From Vitellaria paradoxa (lineage: Eukaryota; Streptophyta; Magnoliopsida; Ericales; Sapotaceae): a stretch of DNA of 64,000 nt. Positions 11,657 to 23,848 of the stretch are shown piece after piece. Made by a program: the position numbers and the translations under genes. Below the pieces are notes generated by a model. The model was not told the DNA's origin. It saw nothing but the letters and a program-made list of their open reading frames with translations, and searched no databases. Position 1 is the stretch's first letter. Every line of letters begins with the position of its first letter. The DNA lies in assembly GCA_019916065.1 (NCBI GenBank), contig CM034241.1:25352340-25416339 (forward strand), in the 5' to 3' direction.

Positions 11657-14600
11657 ATGGAAGGTGGGAAAGGCTTGGAGATGAGGGCAGTTAGCAATGA
11701 AGTGGTGGTCTCAATTTTGGGTGTGGAAGAAACTTCAAAGAGAGACAAGCAAGTTGGGGGTTCCAAAGGGATCACAGCATTAGAATCTGGATCTCCCCCA
11801 TTTTCAAAGAATTCCCCAATAGGGTCTACTAGTGCCGGGTTAATGGAGATTGAAAGCCTCAAATCCAGAGTCCAAATGTCCACGCTTCCAAGCTCTTCTT
11901 CTCCAGAGATAACCAAGTCAAGTCCCACCTCAAATAGGCCTCCAAAATTCCCCGAGGAACCTATAACTCGACGACGAAATTCAACGGCAAGATCTGCATA
12001 CTCGAAGCCCAAATCAAGACTAGTGGAACCATCTTATACCAGCGATTCGCATTTGGTTGAAGAGAGTACCCAATTGGTTCATTCAAGTTCTCCTTACAGG
12101 AAATCACCTCAAATGGCATCACCCATCAACAAAACCAATGCCAGTGCTAAAGAAAATGTAAGGTCAGCCCCAATTACTCCAAAAACACCACTGATGGCTT
12201 CACCAGGAGGAGAGGAAGAGGATGACGAAGATGTCTATAAGACTGCAAATGTTAAAATTGATGAACATTTAGGTAAAAAATTGAAGGTGACGCTTTTGCT
12301 CGAGTGGATTACATTTGTGTGCATAATGGCTGTTTTAATTGTTACCTTGTTGGTTCACAAATTGCAGCATTTTACAATCTGGAGTTTGGAAATTTGGAAA
12401 TGGTGTGTGCTGGTATTGGTAACTTTTTGTGGCCGATTGTTTTCTGAATGGTTCATCAATGTTCTAGTTTTCTTGATTGAAAAGAACTTTCTTTTCAAGA
12501 AGAAGGTTCTGTATTTTGTTTATGGTTTGAAAAAAAGTGTACGGGCTTTCATTTGGTTGGCTTTGATTCTCCTGGGATGGGGCCTGTTAATAAACCGCGG
12601 GGTGAAGCGATCAAGAAAGACTACCAAAATTTTAAATTATATCACGAGGGCTATCGCATCCAGTCTTATTGGCGCTGGTATGTGGATGGTGAAGACATTA
12701 TTGGTAAAGCTATTAGCTTCATCTTTTCATGTAAAGAGATTTTTTGACAGGATTCAAGAATCTATATTTCATCAATATGTTCTTCAGGCCCTTTCTGGGC
12801 CCCCATTGATGGAATATGCAGAAAGGTTTGGCAGCAGAGGTAGTAGTGGTCGATTGAGTTTCAAGAACACAAAGAAAGGGAAAAAAATGGAGGAAGAAGA
12901 GGTGATTGACGTAGAGAAGCTTCATAAGATGAAACAAGAGAAGATTTCTGCTTGGACCATGAGGGGCTTGATCAAAGTGATACAGGGTTCAGGGCTTTCA
13001 ACGATTTCCGATACACTTGATGGAAGTGTTGCCAATGAGGGAATTGAACAAAAAAATAAGGAGATCACTTGTGAGTGGGAAGCAAAGGCAGCTGCTTATC
13101 GAATTTTTAAGAATGTAGCAAGGCCTGGTTCGAAGTATGAATATTTGATTTTGAATGTTTATGTGCTTTTATTATGTCAGCTTGTTCAGGAATCATCTCA
13201 TTATTTTCATTATTTTTCCCTCTAGGTATATTTATGAGGAGGACCTCCTGCGTTTCATGAGAAAGGAGGAAGTGGATAACGTGGTCCCAATGTTTGAGGG
13301 GGCTGCAGAAACAGGAAAAATTAAGAAATCAACCTTGAGGAATTGGGTGGTAAGTTTTCTGTTTTTTATTAATTCAATGAGATTCCATACAAGTTTTTCT
13401 CGTTTCAGTTTTTTTTTTTTATGAACCCATAATTTCCATAAAATTAGTTAATAGAACTTCATCTTTCCCTCTCATCCATATTGATGGTATCCTAAAATAT
13501 ATTTATTAGAGCTATGATTGTTGTAGATATAGAAATCAGTTATAGAATAGGTCATTGATTTATCCTTCTCTAGAAGAGGAGATATGAATTTGTCTCCTAA
13601 ATTTGTATAGTTCTTCTATGTATATAAATAGATGCTATCACAACCTTTAGGATGCGTGAAGATTTCTTATTCAATTCATAATCTTTACAATAACTATTGT
13701 TTGAACTTGTGTCGTCACCAATTGAAACAAGAATGACAGCAAAGCAGCACAACGCTAGGAATTTTTACCATAAAATATGGATTACAATGTGGAGCTAAGC
13801 TAATTCTTTGGATTGATATTTTACTTGATTGGAAGTTTAGTCCTACAACCTCTCCTTCACAAAGAGTTTGGCTGTCTGGGTTCAACATAAGAGTTCATTT
13901 TTCGTTTCGTCTAGCCATAAAAAGAAGCTTTTACAAGAGACTTCATTTATCGCACAAGTTATGCCATAAATCACAACTTTCCTGAAAATATGAATCAAGT
14001 GAAGCTTTTAAGATTAAAGGAATCACAGCTTCCTTTTGATTTTCATCGTTACTGTTGATATTTTGTGGAATTGACAATGCATGGTGTTGCCAATGCGGCA
14101 TACACCAGAAAAACTCTTCATTTGCATATGATCCTCAATGAATCTAATTTCTTAGGCCGTAACACTAATAGGTGTGCTTTCTTATAATCTGCCTTTGACT
14201 GAGATGGTGTACGTGCCTACTATTTTCTATAAAACAACATGGAAAAGTAGTTTAATACTTTTCCAAAAGAACACCAATTCGAGCGTATCCGCTTCACATA
14301 AATGGTTAGAAACAAGTGTTAGAGGGATTTTGCGTGTGTGTGTCTGTGCACACGTGCACATGGATCTAATGAATTAGTATTTTCCTGCAGGTTAATGTCT
14401 ACAATGAGCGCAAATCATTGGCTCATTCCCTAAATGATACTAAAACAGCTATTGAGGAGCTGAACAAAATTGTATCAGGGATTCTACTTGTGGTGATCAT
14501 AATTGTGTGGTTACTTCTGATGGGATTTGTAACAACCCAAATGCTTGTCTTCATTTCATCTCAGCTTTTACTTTTGACCTTTATGTTTGGTAACACCTGT

Positions 14601-15410
14601 AAAACTGTATTTGAAGCCATCATATTTGTGTTTGTGATGCACCCGTTTGATGTAGGTGATCGTTGTGTCATTGATGGGGTTCAGGTAACTCAGCCTAGTA
14701 TACATCCTGTTCTATATTTTTAAGGTTAAGTTGGTTCATTTATCCAAGTATAGTATATAAAAATTTCACAGATGGTCGTTGAGGAGATGAACATCTTGAC
14801 AACAGTATTCTTGAGATATGACAACGAAATGATATTCTATCCAAATTCAGTTTTGGCTACCAAACCAATCAGCAATTTTTACCGAAGCCCCGAGATGGGA
14901 GATTCTGTGGAGTTTGCTATTGATGTTTCAACTTCGGTTGAGACTATTGTAGCTCTAAAAGCTAAAATAAAAGCGTATGTCATCTCCATTCTTTTGGCTC
15001 GCTTAAATATATATGGCTACGAGGGATAAACTAAATGTAGACTGCGAACTACTAACAACTTTGATTTTCCTGTCAAGAGTGGTTTTCCTTTTCTTCTTTC
15101 AATATAGTTTTCCCAATTGGATACTGCATCTTGGATAAATAGCTTCATGGGTACTTTCAGGTACATAGAGAGCAAGCCACAACACTGGCGTCCTAACCAC
15201 AGCGTGCAAGTTAAGGACATAGAGGATGTTAACAAGATGAAAATGGGTCTCAGTGTCACTCACACCATAAACTTTCAGAATTATGGGGAGAAGAGCAGCC
15301 GAAGATCTGAGTTAGTATTCGAGCTAAAAAAATCTTCGAGGAGCTCAGTATCAAATACCATCTTCTTCCTCAAGAAGTTCAGCTCACCAATGTTTTGCCA
15401 GCAGCCCTGA
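11657..15410 (+). CDS. MSL10: Mechanosensitive channel of small conductance-like protein, MSL10 type (five coding exons)
   Basis: Exons inferred from GT/AG sites and frame continuity: 11657-13134, 13226-13349, 14391-14684, 14772-14974 and 15161-15410. Together they give 782 codons plus stop as the sequence stands. The start is the ATG at 11657; the frame also extends upstream without an ATG. Residues 1-210 are a Ser/Pro-rich cytosolic tail with an acidic run (EEEDDEDV). Four membrane segments follow at about 213-235, 250-275, 295-313 and 330-355, then a large loop, then two more from about 563 (GILLVVIIIVWLLLMGF) and 583. The last runs into the MscS pore domain with FGNTCKTVFEAIIFVFVMHP, FDVGDRC and FLRYDNE. 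In plants MSL10 is a plasma-membrane, stretch-gated, anion-preferring channel. In exon 5, after FELKK, the family-like frame (starting IFEEL) continues in the next frame to a TGA at 15431-15433; an A-run of seven at 15326-15332 is one base short. The C-terminus is therefore either altered or affected by a sequence error. Confidence 0.9.
13350..14390 (+). other. Large intron 2 of the MSL10-like gene
   Basis: 1041 bp between 'gtg|gtaagt' and 'ttttcctgcag|gtt'; the reading frame continues cleanly as W-V-V-N-V-Y. The other introns are 91 bp (13135-13225), 87 bp (14685-14771) and 186 bp (14975-15160). The extra length is probably due in part to an old LTR-like insertion at about 13519-13690. The rest shows nothing recognisable. 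Confidence 0.8.
13519..13690 (+). mobile_element. Possible solo Copia LTR inside intron 2
   Basis: A stretch starting 'tgttgtagatatag', with 'agttatagaatagg', a TATA-like 'tatataaatag' at about 13621-13631 and an end in '...tttaca', has the layout of short Copia LTRs. No target duplication could be found ('atgat' against 'ataac') and there is no second copy in the window. Confidence 0.3.
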
Positions 15411-15433
15411 CATTTCCAAATGCTTCACGGTGA

Positions 15434-16314
15434 TGATCAAATGTATGTGCCTTTACCCTATTTCATATTGAAATTGCATGACTGCTTGCGTAATGAGTTC
15501 ATTCCTTTAGAAAAATATTAATTTCCCTTTTTTTTTTTTTTTGTGGAATTTCACAACCAGTATGGTTTTCTAGGTTGTGGGAAAGTTGTTTGTTCAATAG
15601 TAATGGGGACAAGAGAAGGGAGTTTTGAAGATGGAGTTCTTGGTGGAGCCTGGAAAGTGAATACTACCATGCTGCTGCAGTACTTGGAGCTTTGGTGACT
15701 GAAGCTGGGTCTTCTATCTTTGTCTTTGATGTGCAAATGAATTAAATGTTTACACGTGAGGAAGATTTTTTTTTGGTTCTTTTTTGGCAAGTATGTGTGG
15801 AAAAATTGAAGAGTTTTCTTTGTTTGATATGTGAATTGTAATGAACTTGTTTGTCAATAAAAGTGAATTTTTTCGCTTTCTCAATGAAAGTAACATTTTT
15901 ATTTCTTTTCTATTATCGACGGATGTTGATCCAAACTTTAGACTCTTAATTACGAGTGACAACATCTATGCTGCTATTTTATTATTATTGGAATCCAAGG
16001 ATGCATTCGGAGGGAGAATTTATTTGAGAGCAAAAAAAAAAAAAAATAGAGAAAGGAAAGATGTAAGGAAAAGAGAGGGAAAATATAAATTTTTAAATAT
16101 ATATTATTTATAAAAAAAAAAAAAAGACAACTTAGTACACAAGGTTTTTGTGTTACGAGATTTAGGGAGGGTTAGGTATAGGTATTCATCAATATATTTC
16201 TAGTTTAAGTAAATTTATTTTTCAAAATTTTATATATTTTTCTTTTCATTTACCATCACAATCCAAATATCAAAAGGGATTTTGAATCAATATCTTTTAT
16301 TTATTTATTTTTTT
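15434..16314 (+). other. 3'UTR of the MSL10-like gene and intergenic DNA
   Basis: Sequence after the likely original stop carries a canonical AATAAA at 15856-15861, a plausible polyadenylation signal about 425 bases downstream. Beyond it lie A-rich runs (16031-16045, 16112-16125) and nothing recognisable. Confidence 0.5.
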
Positions 16315-16752
16315 GGGGTAAATTACACTTACCTCTCAAATTTTGAGTAATTACATTTAACACCCCTTAACTTTTAAAAATTACACTTAATCTCTCTTAT
16401 TTTGAAATGTTATTAACACTGACTTTCTTTTGGTAAATCAACCATCAAAACTTAACAAAAAAATGTTTAAGTAACCAAAATTTTTATATATTTTTTCTAT
16501 TTTACCCCTCTCTCACATATTCATTAGTTTTCTTTACAAAAATCCCCAGAAATAAATAAAAAATAAGTAAAAACAAAAATTTTTGGTGATTTTTATAAAA
16601 CAAACTTACACAGATGAGGGGTAAAGTAGAAAAAGTACCTAAAATTTTAGTTACTTTGACATTTTCTTTTATATTTTAATGGTTGATTTAACAAAATGTG
16701 ATCAATGTTAACAATATTTCAAAATAGGAGATGTAAACATAAACTTTAGATG
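16315..16752. mobile_element. Left part of a foldback (long hairpin) element, interrupted at 16752
   Basis: The left arm ('ggggtaaattacacttacct'...) is nearly the reverse complement of the right half ('...atgaggggtaaagtagaaaa' to '...tcaaaataggagatgtaaac'), with a short centre near 16540-16610. This makes a long hairpin with arms of about 200 bp and no coding sequence, like a large MITE. The right end resumes after the Copia insertion at 23854. A second, uninterrupted copy at about 47960-48445 confirms the unbroken layout. Confidence 0.75.
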
Positions 16753-17468
16753 TGCTGGGTTGCCCAATGTTAGTGGGCTTAATTATTCCATAAATTAGGC
16801 CCAATTTTGGTGATACACCTTAGTCCAACTCAAGTCCCATTTAGGTAAACCAAAGGGCTCAAGAAGCATGCTGCATTTAGACAAAAAAAACAGTAGAGAA
16901 AAGAAGATATAGACAGTAGCACGCGCAGGAGAAAAGAGCAGAGGAAGGTGCAGAATTTTGTTTTCCTGCGCAGCAATATTTGAATAGTGTTTGGGAGATG
17001 ATCAACCGTTGGATCAACATAAAATTTTAGCAGTAGCTCACAGACACAAAGATCTTCAATCTAAACGGTGGAGATGATGTTTGGAGAGTTCTATAGCTGG
17101 CAAATTTGAGAAAAACGGAACTGTTGTGTTTGTAAGACTTATTCTTGACTCCTCTTGTATTTTGTATTTCAAGAATTTTATTATTGAGATTTGATGTTGG
17201 TCAATGCCTCTATTTTTTTTTTTTTTTAAACTAGAGTGAACATATTGTAATATACATAATTTTGATAGTGGAAGATTTGGGAGGGCTTAAGTCCCATGAT
17301 TTTTACTCTCCATTTTTGCAGAGGTTTTCCACATACATTTGGTGTTGTGGTTTCCTTATTGTGAATTTGCTCTATTATTTGTTTCCTCATAGGTTTACAA
17401 AAGTTGGGTGAGAAAGTTACTTTTGTTGCAATCTAATTTTATTGTTTGTTACAACTCTGAACCTTTCA
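16753..17468 (+). repeat. Copia element 5' LTR
   Basis: Starts 'tgctgggttg' and ends just before the primer site. Compared with the 3' LTR it lacks about 25 bp after the first 12 bases. It carries a T-run at 17213-17227 that is also present in the 3' LTR at about 23597-23609. Confidence 0.8.
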
Positions 17469-17471
17469 AAG

Positions 17472-17484
17472 TGGTATCAGAACC
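17472..17484 (+). other. Copia primer-binding site
   Basis: 'tggtatcagaacc' is one base away from the usual site complementary to the 3' end of initiator tRNA-Met (TGGTATCAGAGC...). It lies a few bases inside the 5' LTR. Confidence 0.85.
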
Positions 17485-17516
17485 AAGTTGTTGGGTTGTT
17501 TTGACTTGTGTGAACA

Positions 17517-18372
17517 ATGGAGACAAATATAAGTAGAATGGTTATTTTAAATGGTTCAAACTATCCTATTTGGAAGGGAAAGATTGAAGATCTTCTCTAT
17601 ATAAAGGTTATCATAAACTAGTATTTTCTACTGAGAAACCCGAAGATAAAACTGAAGAGTAGTAGAAGTTACTTTATCAACAAGTGTCTGGGTATATCAG
17701 GCAATGGGTGGATGATAATGTTTTCAATCATGTTAGTGCAGAGATACATGCACATACTTGGTGAACAAACCTTGAACAGTTGTATGCCCAAAAAACTGGA
17801 AATAACAAGTTATTTTGATAAAGTAGATGATGTCTTTGAGGTATCAGGATCGAACTCCTATGACAAATCATTTGAATACATTTCAAGGGATCCTTAATCA
17901 GTTGGCCACTATGGGTATTGCTTTTGATGATGAGATTCAAGAATTATGACTTCTAGGTACTTTGCTAAACTCATGGGAGAAGTTGAAAACGTCATTGTCT
18001 AACTCAGCCCCAGATGGTGTTATTTCTACGGATTTAGCCAAGAGTAGTGTTTTGAATCAAGAGATGAGACGGAAGTCACAGGGTTCCTCTTCACAGGCAA
18101 ATGTCTTAGTTACTGAGACACGAGGAAAGAGTAAAAGTCAAGGTCCAAAAAACAGAGACAAAACTAGAAGCAAGTCCAACAACTTTGCAAATGTTGAATG
18201 TTATCATTGTGGTGCAAAAGGACATATTCAGAGATATTGTCAAAAGTTAAAAAGGGAGAACAAAAGAACAAACACACAGACAATAATGAAGATCAAGTTG
18301 CTGTTATTGATGAATTTCTTGCTGTTTGTGATGATGATATTGTCAATCTTGCACGTCATGAGACGAGCTAGG
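17517..18372 (+). pseudogene. Copia gag remnant
   Basis: The frame begins with ATG at 17517 (start METNISRM) and contains the gag signature '[16 protein letters not shown]' near 17550-17600. After several stops and shifts the last part (about 17962-18290) reads LLNSWEKLKTSLSNSAP and a CCHC zinc knuckle, CYHCGAKGHIQRYC, at about 18199-18240. This is the TNT1-94 type of gag. It cannot produce a full protein. Confidence 0.8.
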
Positions 18373-21300
18373 TAATTGACAATGGCCTAACTAAAGTTGT
18401 TGGTGTAGGTGATGTTTGGTTGGAAACCAATAACGGCACAAGGTTAGTACTTAAAATAATGAAACATATTCTTAACGTCTACTTCAATTTAGTTTCTGTT
18501 GGATGACTTAATGATGAAGGATTCTGTAGCGCTTTCCAGGGTGGTAAATGGAAGCTCACAAAAGGAGTTTTGGTTGCTACTACAGCTGAAAGGCACTCAA
18601 AGTTATACTTGTTGCAGAGCAATATTGATGCAATGGTGAATAAAGATATAGTTGAGTTATGACATAAGAGGCTCAATCACATGAGTGAGAAAGGCTTAGT
18701 CATGTAGTTAAGAAAAAACTACTACCTGGAGTGAAAAGTACTCATTTGAGAAAGTGTGTTTATTGTTTAGCTGACAAGCAAACTAGAGTTTCCTTCACGA
18801 CATTCTCTAGTTCCAGAAAGCTAAATGTACTTGATTTGGTGCACTTAAATGTTTGTGGTCCTATGAAGACAAGTCACTTGGTGGTGCTCTTTATTTTGTG
18901 ACATTCATTGACGATCATTAAAGGAAGATATGGGCTTATAGTTTGAAGACAAAAGATCAAGTGCTAAATGTTTTCAAGGTGTTTCAAGCTTCAGTTGAAA
19001 GAGAACCAGTAGAAAGCTGAAATGCATCTAAACAGATAATGGAAGAGAATACAAGGTTCCTTTTGATGATTATTATCAAGAACAAGGTATCTGACGTCAG
19101 AAAATAGCTCTGAAGACACCTTAGTTGAACAATTTGGCAGAAAAAATGAATAGGACATTGGTGGAAAAAGTCAGATGTTTGCTTTCACAAGTAAGGTTGC
19201 CAAGATTTTCTTGGGGTGAGGCTTTGAGTACAGTCGTACATGTTTTTGAATAGGACATCTTATGTTCTTTTACAATTTGATGTGCTAAACAGAGTCTGGA
19301 TAGGCAAAGATGTTTCATATGATTATCTTTGTTTCTTTGGATGTAAGGCATTTATGCTTGTTCCCAAAGATCAGAGATCCAAGCTCGATGTCAAAAATAG
19401 GACAGTGTATATTTTTGAGGTATGGCCAAGATAAGTTTAAGTATAGGTTTTATGATTCAGTCAACAAGAAACTTATCAGAAGCCGTGATGTTATGCTCAT
19501 GGAAGATCAAAACATACAAGATATTGAGAAGGTAGATAAGATAGAGCCATAATAGAATTATGACTTGATTGATTTGGATCCAATCCCTGTAACACCAGGT
19601 CCAGCACTAGCACCAGAAAATATTGATGGGGTTCAAAATAGCAGACCAAATGCAGTTGATGTGAATGAAAATGCTCCGGTATAGGCTGAGATAAACAATG
19701 ATACTAATGATCAACTATAAGATCCAGAGGTTCCAACCTCAGTTAGGATGCCTATTAGAAATAGACAGCCTTCCAAATAGTATTAGCTAATGACTATATT
19801 CTACTTACTGACGGGGGAAAAACCTAACAACTTTAAAGAAATCATGGAAGATGAACACAAGAAAGAGTAGATTGAGGCGATGAAGGATAAAATGAAATCA
19901 TTGAATGATATCACACTTTTGAGTTGGTAAAGCTGCCTAAAGGTAAATTTTTTTTGAAGAATAGATAGGTGTATAGACTAAAGCAAGAAGAACATTCATC
20001 ATGTCTAAGATACAAAACTAGATTGGTAGTCAAGGGATTCAGCCAAAGGAAGTGTGTCGATTTTGATGAAATTTTTCTCTAGTTGTGAATATGTCATCCA
20101 TTTGAGTTGTTCTTAGTTTAGTAGCTAGTCTTAATTTAGGAGGTCCAACAGATGGATGTGAAGACTACTTTCCTTCACGGTGACTTAGAGGAAAAAATTT
20201 ACATGGAGCAGTTACAGGGTTTCAAGGGAAAAGGAAAAGAGGATTACGTGTGCAAATTAAAGAAGTCTTTATGGCTTGAAAACAAGCACCAAGACAGTGG
20301 TATAAGAAGTTTGAATAAATTGTGGGGGAGCAAGGTTACAAGAAGACAATTACCAAAAAAAAGGTTACAAGAAGACAACTTCTTACCATTATGTTTTTAT
20401 ACAAAAATTCTCTGATGATGACTTTGTTATTTTGTTGCTCTATGTAGATGATATGTTAGTTGTTGGCAAGAATGCTTCTAGGATTGGAAACTTGAAAAAG
20501 AAATTGAATAAGTCAATTGTTATGAAATTCTTGGGGCCAGCAATTAAAACAAATCCTTAACATAAGGATCAATCGAGACAAAAAGCCAAGAAGTTGTACA
20601 TGTCACAGCAAAAGTACATTAAGAAAGTGCTTCAGAGATTCAATATGAATAAAGCCAAAGTGGATAGCTCTTCTCCTGTTACTCAATTTAAATTAAGCAC
20701 TGAATAGTCCTTCTACTAATAAAGAGAAGAAAGATATAGAGAAAGTTTCATATGCCTCAACGGTGAGAAGTTTATTGTATGCAGTGGTGTTTACAAGGCC
20801 AGAAATAGCTCATTGGTATAGTCAGTCATTTTCTTACAAATCCAGGAAAGAACATTGGAATGCATGAGTGGATTATGAGATATCTCCAAGGGACATCTTG
20901 TTTGAAACGTAGCTATGGAGAAACCTATGCTAGTTAGTACACAAATGCTGACATGGCTAGAGATGTTAATACTCACAAATCTACTTCAAGTTAATTGATT
21001 ACCTTTGAAGGGGAGTTGTGGCATGGTAATCAAAGTTATAGAAGTATGTTTCCCTTTCTACCACTAAAGCAGAGTTCACTATAGTAACTAAACATGTAAA
21101 GATTTGCTATGGATGAGAAAGTATATTGAGGAGCTTAGTTTCAGGCAAAAGCACTATGTGTTATATTGTGATAGCCAAAGAACCATTCACCTTGGTAAGA
21201 ATTTTAGCTTTCATTCAAGAAGATATTGATATGAGGTATCATTAGATTAGAGATGTTCTAAATTCCAAATTATTGAAACTTGAGTAAATTCATATAGATT

Positions 21301-21395
21301 ACAATGGTTTAGATATCATGACTAAGTCTTTACCAAGAGAAAAGTTTGAAGTTTTCAAATTGGTCACTGGGATGGCAAATCTATTCGTACATAGT
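18373..21395 (+). pseudogene. Copia pol remnant (protease/integrase/RT/RNase H)
   Basis: Pieces in several frames: a GAG-pre-integrase zone with the H...C-x2-C pattern near 18660-18780; an integrase core start (DLVHLNVCGPMK) near 18831-18870; integrase C-terminal 'FGCKAFMLVPKDQR' near 19330-19380; RT palm with VDVKTTFLHGDLEEKIYMEQ near 20153-20215 and an intact YVDD at about 20441-20452; an RNase H end with MTKSLPREKFE near 21318-21350. Many in-frame stops interrupt it. A purine-rich 'gagaggggaagatt' just before 21411 is the polypurine tract. Confidence 0.8.
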
Positions 21396-21643
21396 CGAGA
21401 GGGGAAGATTTGTTGGGTTGTCTCTCCTATGTTAAAGGAAACTAACCTAATATTAGTTGGCTTAATTATTCCATAAATTAAGCCCAATCTTGGTGATGTG
21501 CCTTAGCCCAACTCAAGGCATATTTAGGGTAGCAAAAGGGCTTAAAAAGCCTGCTATATTAGACAAAAAATAGAAGATAAAAGAAGATATAGACAGTAGC
21601 ATGCACAGGAGGAAAAGAAACAGACGAAAGTGCAAGAATTTGT

Positions 21644-23336
21644 TGTGACATCCTAAAGTTTTTATTATTTTTAATCGCATTATTGATTTAATTTTATTTA
21701 ATGTTTAGTAATTTAATTGTGTAATTCGGTGTTAATTTAAATTTTATTAATCTAATTGGATGATTTGCATATTATTATAGCATTTTAGAGGTGTAATCTT
21801 AATAAAAAATTAATTAGTATATTAATCTAAGTTCATTAATTAATTAGTTGGTTAAATGGAATTGGTGACGTGGCCTAGCAAGATGACTTGCTTGGCTTTG
21901 CTTTTATAAACTTGCAAGTGTGTGCATGGACCTAAGAAAGTCACATTGACGGCTTAAAAAAAAATTAAAATAGCTCAGGCGGTGGAGGAACCTCAGCCGC
22001 TTCATGAGTGTGTATACAACCTTATGTGTGTGTGTGTGTGTGTGTGTGTGTCTTATGGTTAAAAGAGAAAGGAAAAAAAAAAAAACACACAACAACGACA
22101 ACAGTACAAAGGTGAAAGAAAATGAGGGAAAAAAAAAGAGAAACGAGGGAGATAACTTAGGATTTTTGGCCTAACTGTAGAGATAAGTTATTTTATTTTG
22201 TTAATTTAAAAATTAATTATATAGAAGGTAAAATAAATTAAATATGTTAAAGGTGTAGTGGTTTTCTTTTATTTATTAGGTTTACAATAATGATTGATTT
22301 GGTTAATATCTTAACCATTCAATGTCTGATTTGTATACTTTATTTTGGTTAAAATTAGTATCAAAGGATAATCAGGAGCAACCCCTAATAATTTGACTTT
22401 TTAGAATATTTGCTGTTTAGGTGGGTGTATTAAAGTTAAAGGTAAAAGGTATTAAATATAAACTAATAAAAGTTTATTTATTTATTGTTGTTATTAATTA
22501 TTTATTTTGATAAGAAATGCTGAGTATTTATGAATTTATTGTGTTACATATGAATTGTGATTGTTTGTGGAATAATAAATTTGGGAAGTAATATTTTATT
22601 TGGAAAAAAATATTATTGCATAAGCATGGATTGTGTGCATTACATTTGCATTATGATTAGATGGACTAGGCCAGATGGGGTTAGAAAAAGAAAAAAAGAA
22701 ACTAGATGGGCTAGGTCAGATAGGACCAATGATGAGGCTAGATGGGACTAATGGGACGTACTAAATAAATCCACTATCCAGAGTTAAGTGCTCAATTCAT
22801 AGGCCAGATGGGGCCAAACATGCCTATTGGTTATGATACATTTAAATATTTATTTAATTGTGATACAGTTGTCTATATAATTACTGTCGATTATCTTTGG
22901 TGTATATTTATTATCTCTTTTTTTTTTAAGTATAATACATCTACTGAATGTGTGACACTCACACTTAAATTTACACATTTCAGGTTTAGTTTCAGAAGTG
23001 GCTGCAAGTGCCTAGAAGAGAACCTAAGTCATCTATTTTCCTGTTTTAGTCATGTGTTAGTACTTAAGAGTATGTGTAAATAAACATAGAATTATAACAG
23101 TATTAGACTAAAGTTTTGTCTAATGGGATTCAAAGGTTATAAGTTTGTATAAGTTCAAATACTTGTGCGATTTTCTGTTTATTTTATTTACCATTATAAT
23201 ATAAACTAAATAGTTTATCTTCTTAGTTAATGTGTATTTATATAGATAGTAATTATTAATATATTTTAGATAGAGGTTTCAAGGTGTTCACCCTATTTAA
23301 GGGATTAAATATGTATCCCTAAATAGGGGTGCGGCA
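21644..23336 (+). mobile_element. Solo Gypsy-like LTR nested in the Copia 3' LTR
   Basis: 1693 bp with TG...CA termini ('tgtgacatcct' to 'aggggtgcggca'). The host LTR is interrupted exactly here: the 5' LTR equivalent reads 'gaattttgttttcctgcg', while flanks here read 'tttgt' and 'ttttt', a 5-bp duplication with one change. It has no internal domain, so it arose by LTR-LTR recombination. It contains a (GT)n tract at 22025-22051, a degenerate minisatellite of 'gatggg(g)ctaggccag' units at 22661-22820, and an inverted pair near its end ('ccctatttaaggg' ... 'ccctaaataggg'). Confidence 0.8.
22025..22051. repeat. (GT)n microsatellite inside the solo LTR
   Basis: Uninterrupted TG/GT dinucleotide run of about 13 units. 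The frames that cross it are not genes. Confidence 0.9.
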
Positions 23337-23848
23337 TTTTTTTTCTTGCGCAACAATCTTTGAACAGCATTTGGGAGATGATCGACTGTTGGATCAACTC
23401 AAATTTTAGCTGTGGCTCGCAGACACAAAGATCTTCAATCTGAAAAGTAGAGATGATGTTTTGAGCATTCCATAACTGGTAGATTTGAGAAGAATAGGAC
23501 TACTATATTTGTGAGACTTGTTCTTAACTCTTCTTATGTTTTATGTTTTCAGGAATTTTATTCTTGAGATTTGATATTAGTAAATGCTTCTAATTTTTTT
23601 TTTTTTTTTGAACTGTAGATAGCATATTATAATACCCATTATTTTGATAATGGAAGATTTAGAGAGCTTAGGTCCCATGGTTTTTACCCCTAATTTTTGG
23701 GAGGTTTTCCATGTATATTCAATGTTGTGGTTTCCTTATTATGGATTTGCTCTATTGTTTGTTTCTTTATAGGTTTACACAAGTTGGGTGAGAGAGTTAT
23801 TTCTGTTGCAATCTAATTGCATTGTTTGTTATACCTCTCAACCTATGA

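Larger units (their letters stand above)
16753..23848 (+). mobile_element. Decayed Copia (TNT1-like) retrotransposon
   Basis: LTRs of about 716 bp (16753-17468) and, after removing a nested LTR, about 745 bp (21411-23848) share 'cttaattattccataaatta' and 'cacagacacaaagatcttca' or close variants. Flanks 'agatg' (16748-16752) and 'aaatg' (23849-23853) make an imperfect 5-bp duplication. Removing the element restores a continuous foldback arm, as seen in the second copy. Internal order is gag, integrase, RT, RNase H, which is the Copia order. Stops and frameshifts throughout show that it is inactive. Confidence 0.85.
21411..23848 (+). repeat. Copia element 3' LTR, split by a nested LTR
   Basis: Starts 'tgttgggttg' immediately after the purine tract. 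The first part (21411-21643) and the last part (23337-23848) together equal the 5' LTR. The gap between them is the solo Gypsy-like LTR. Confidence 0.8.

Noticed and set aside
11623..12012. 129-codon minus-strand frame
   Set aside because: Shadow of the channel's first exon; no family resemblance.
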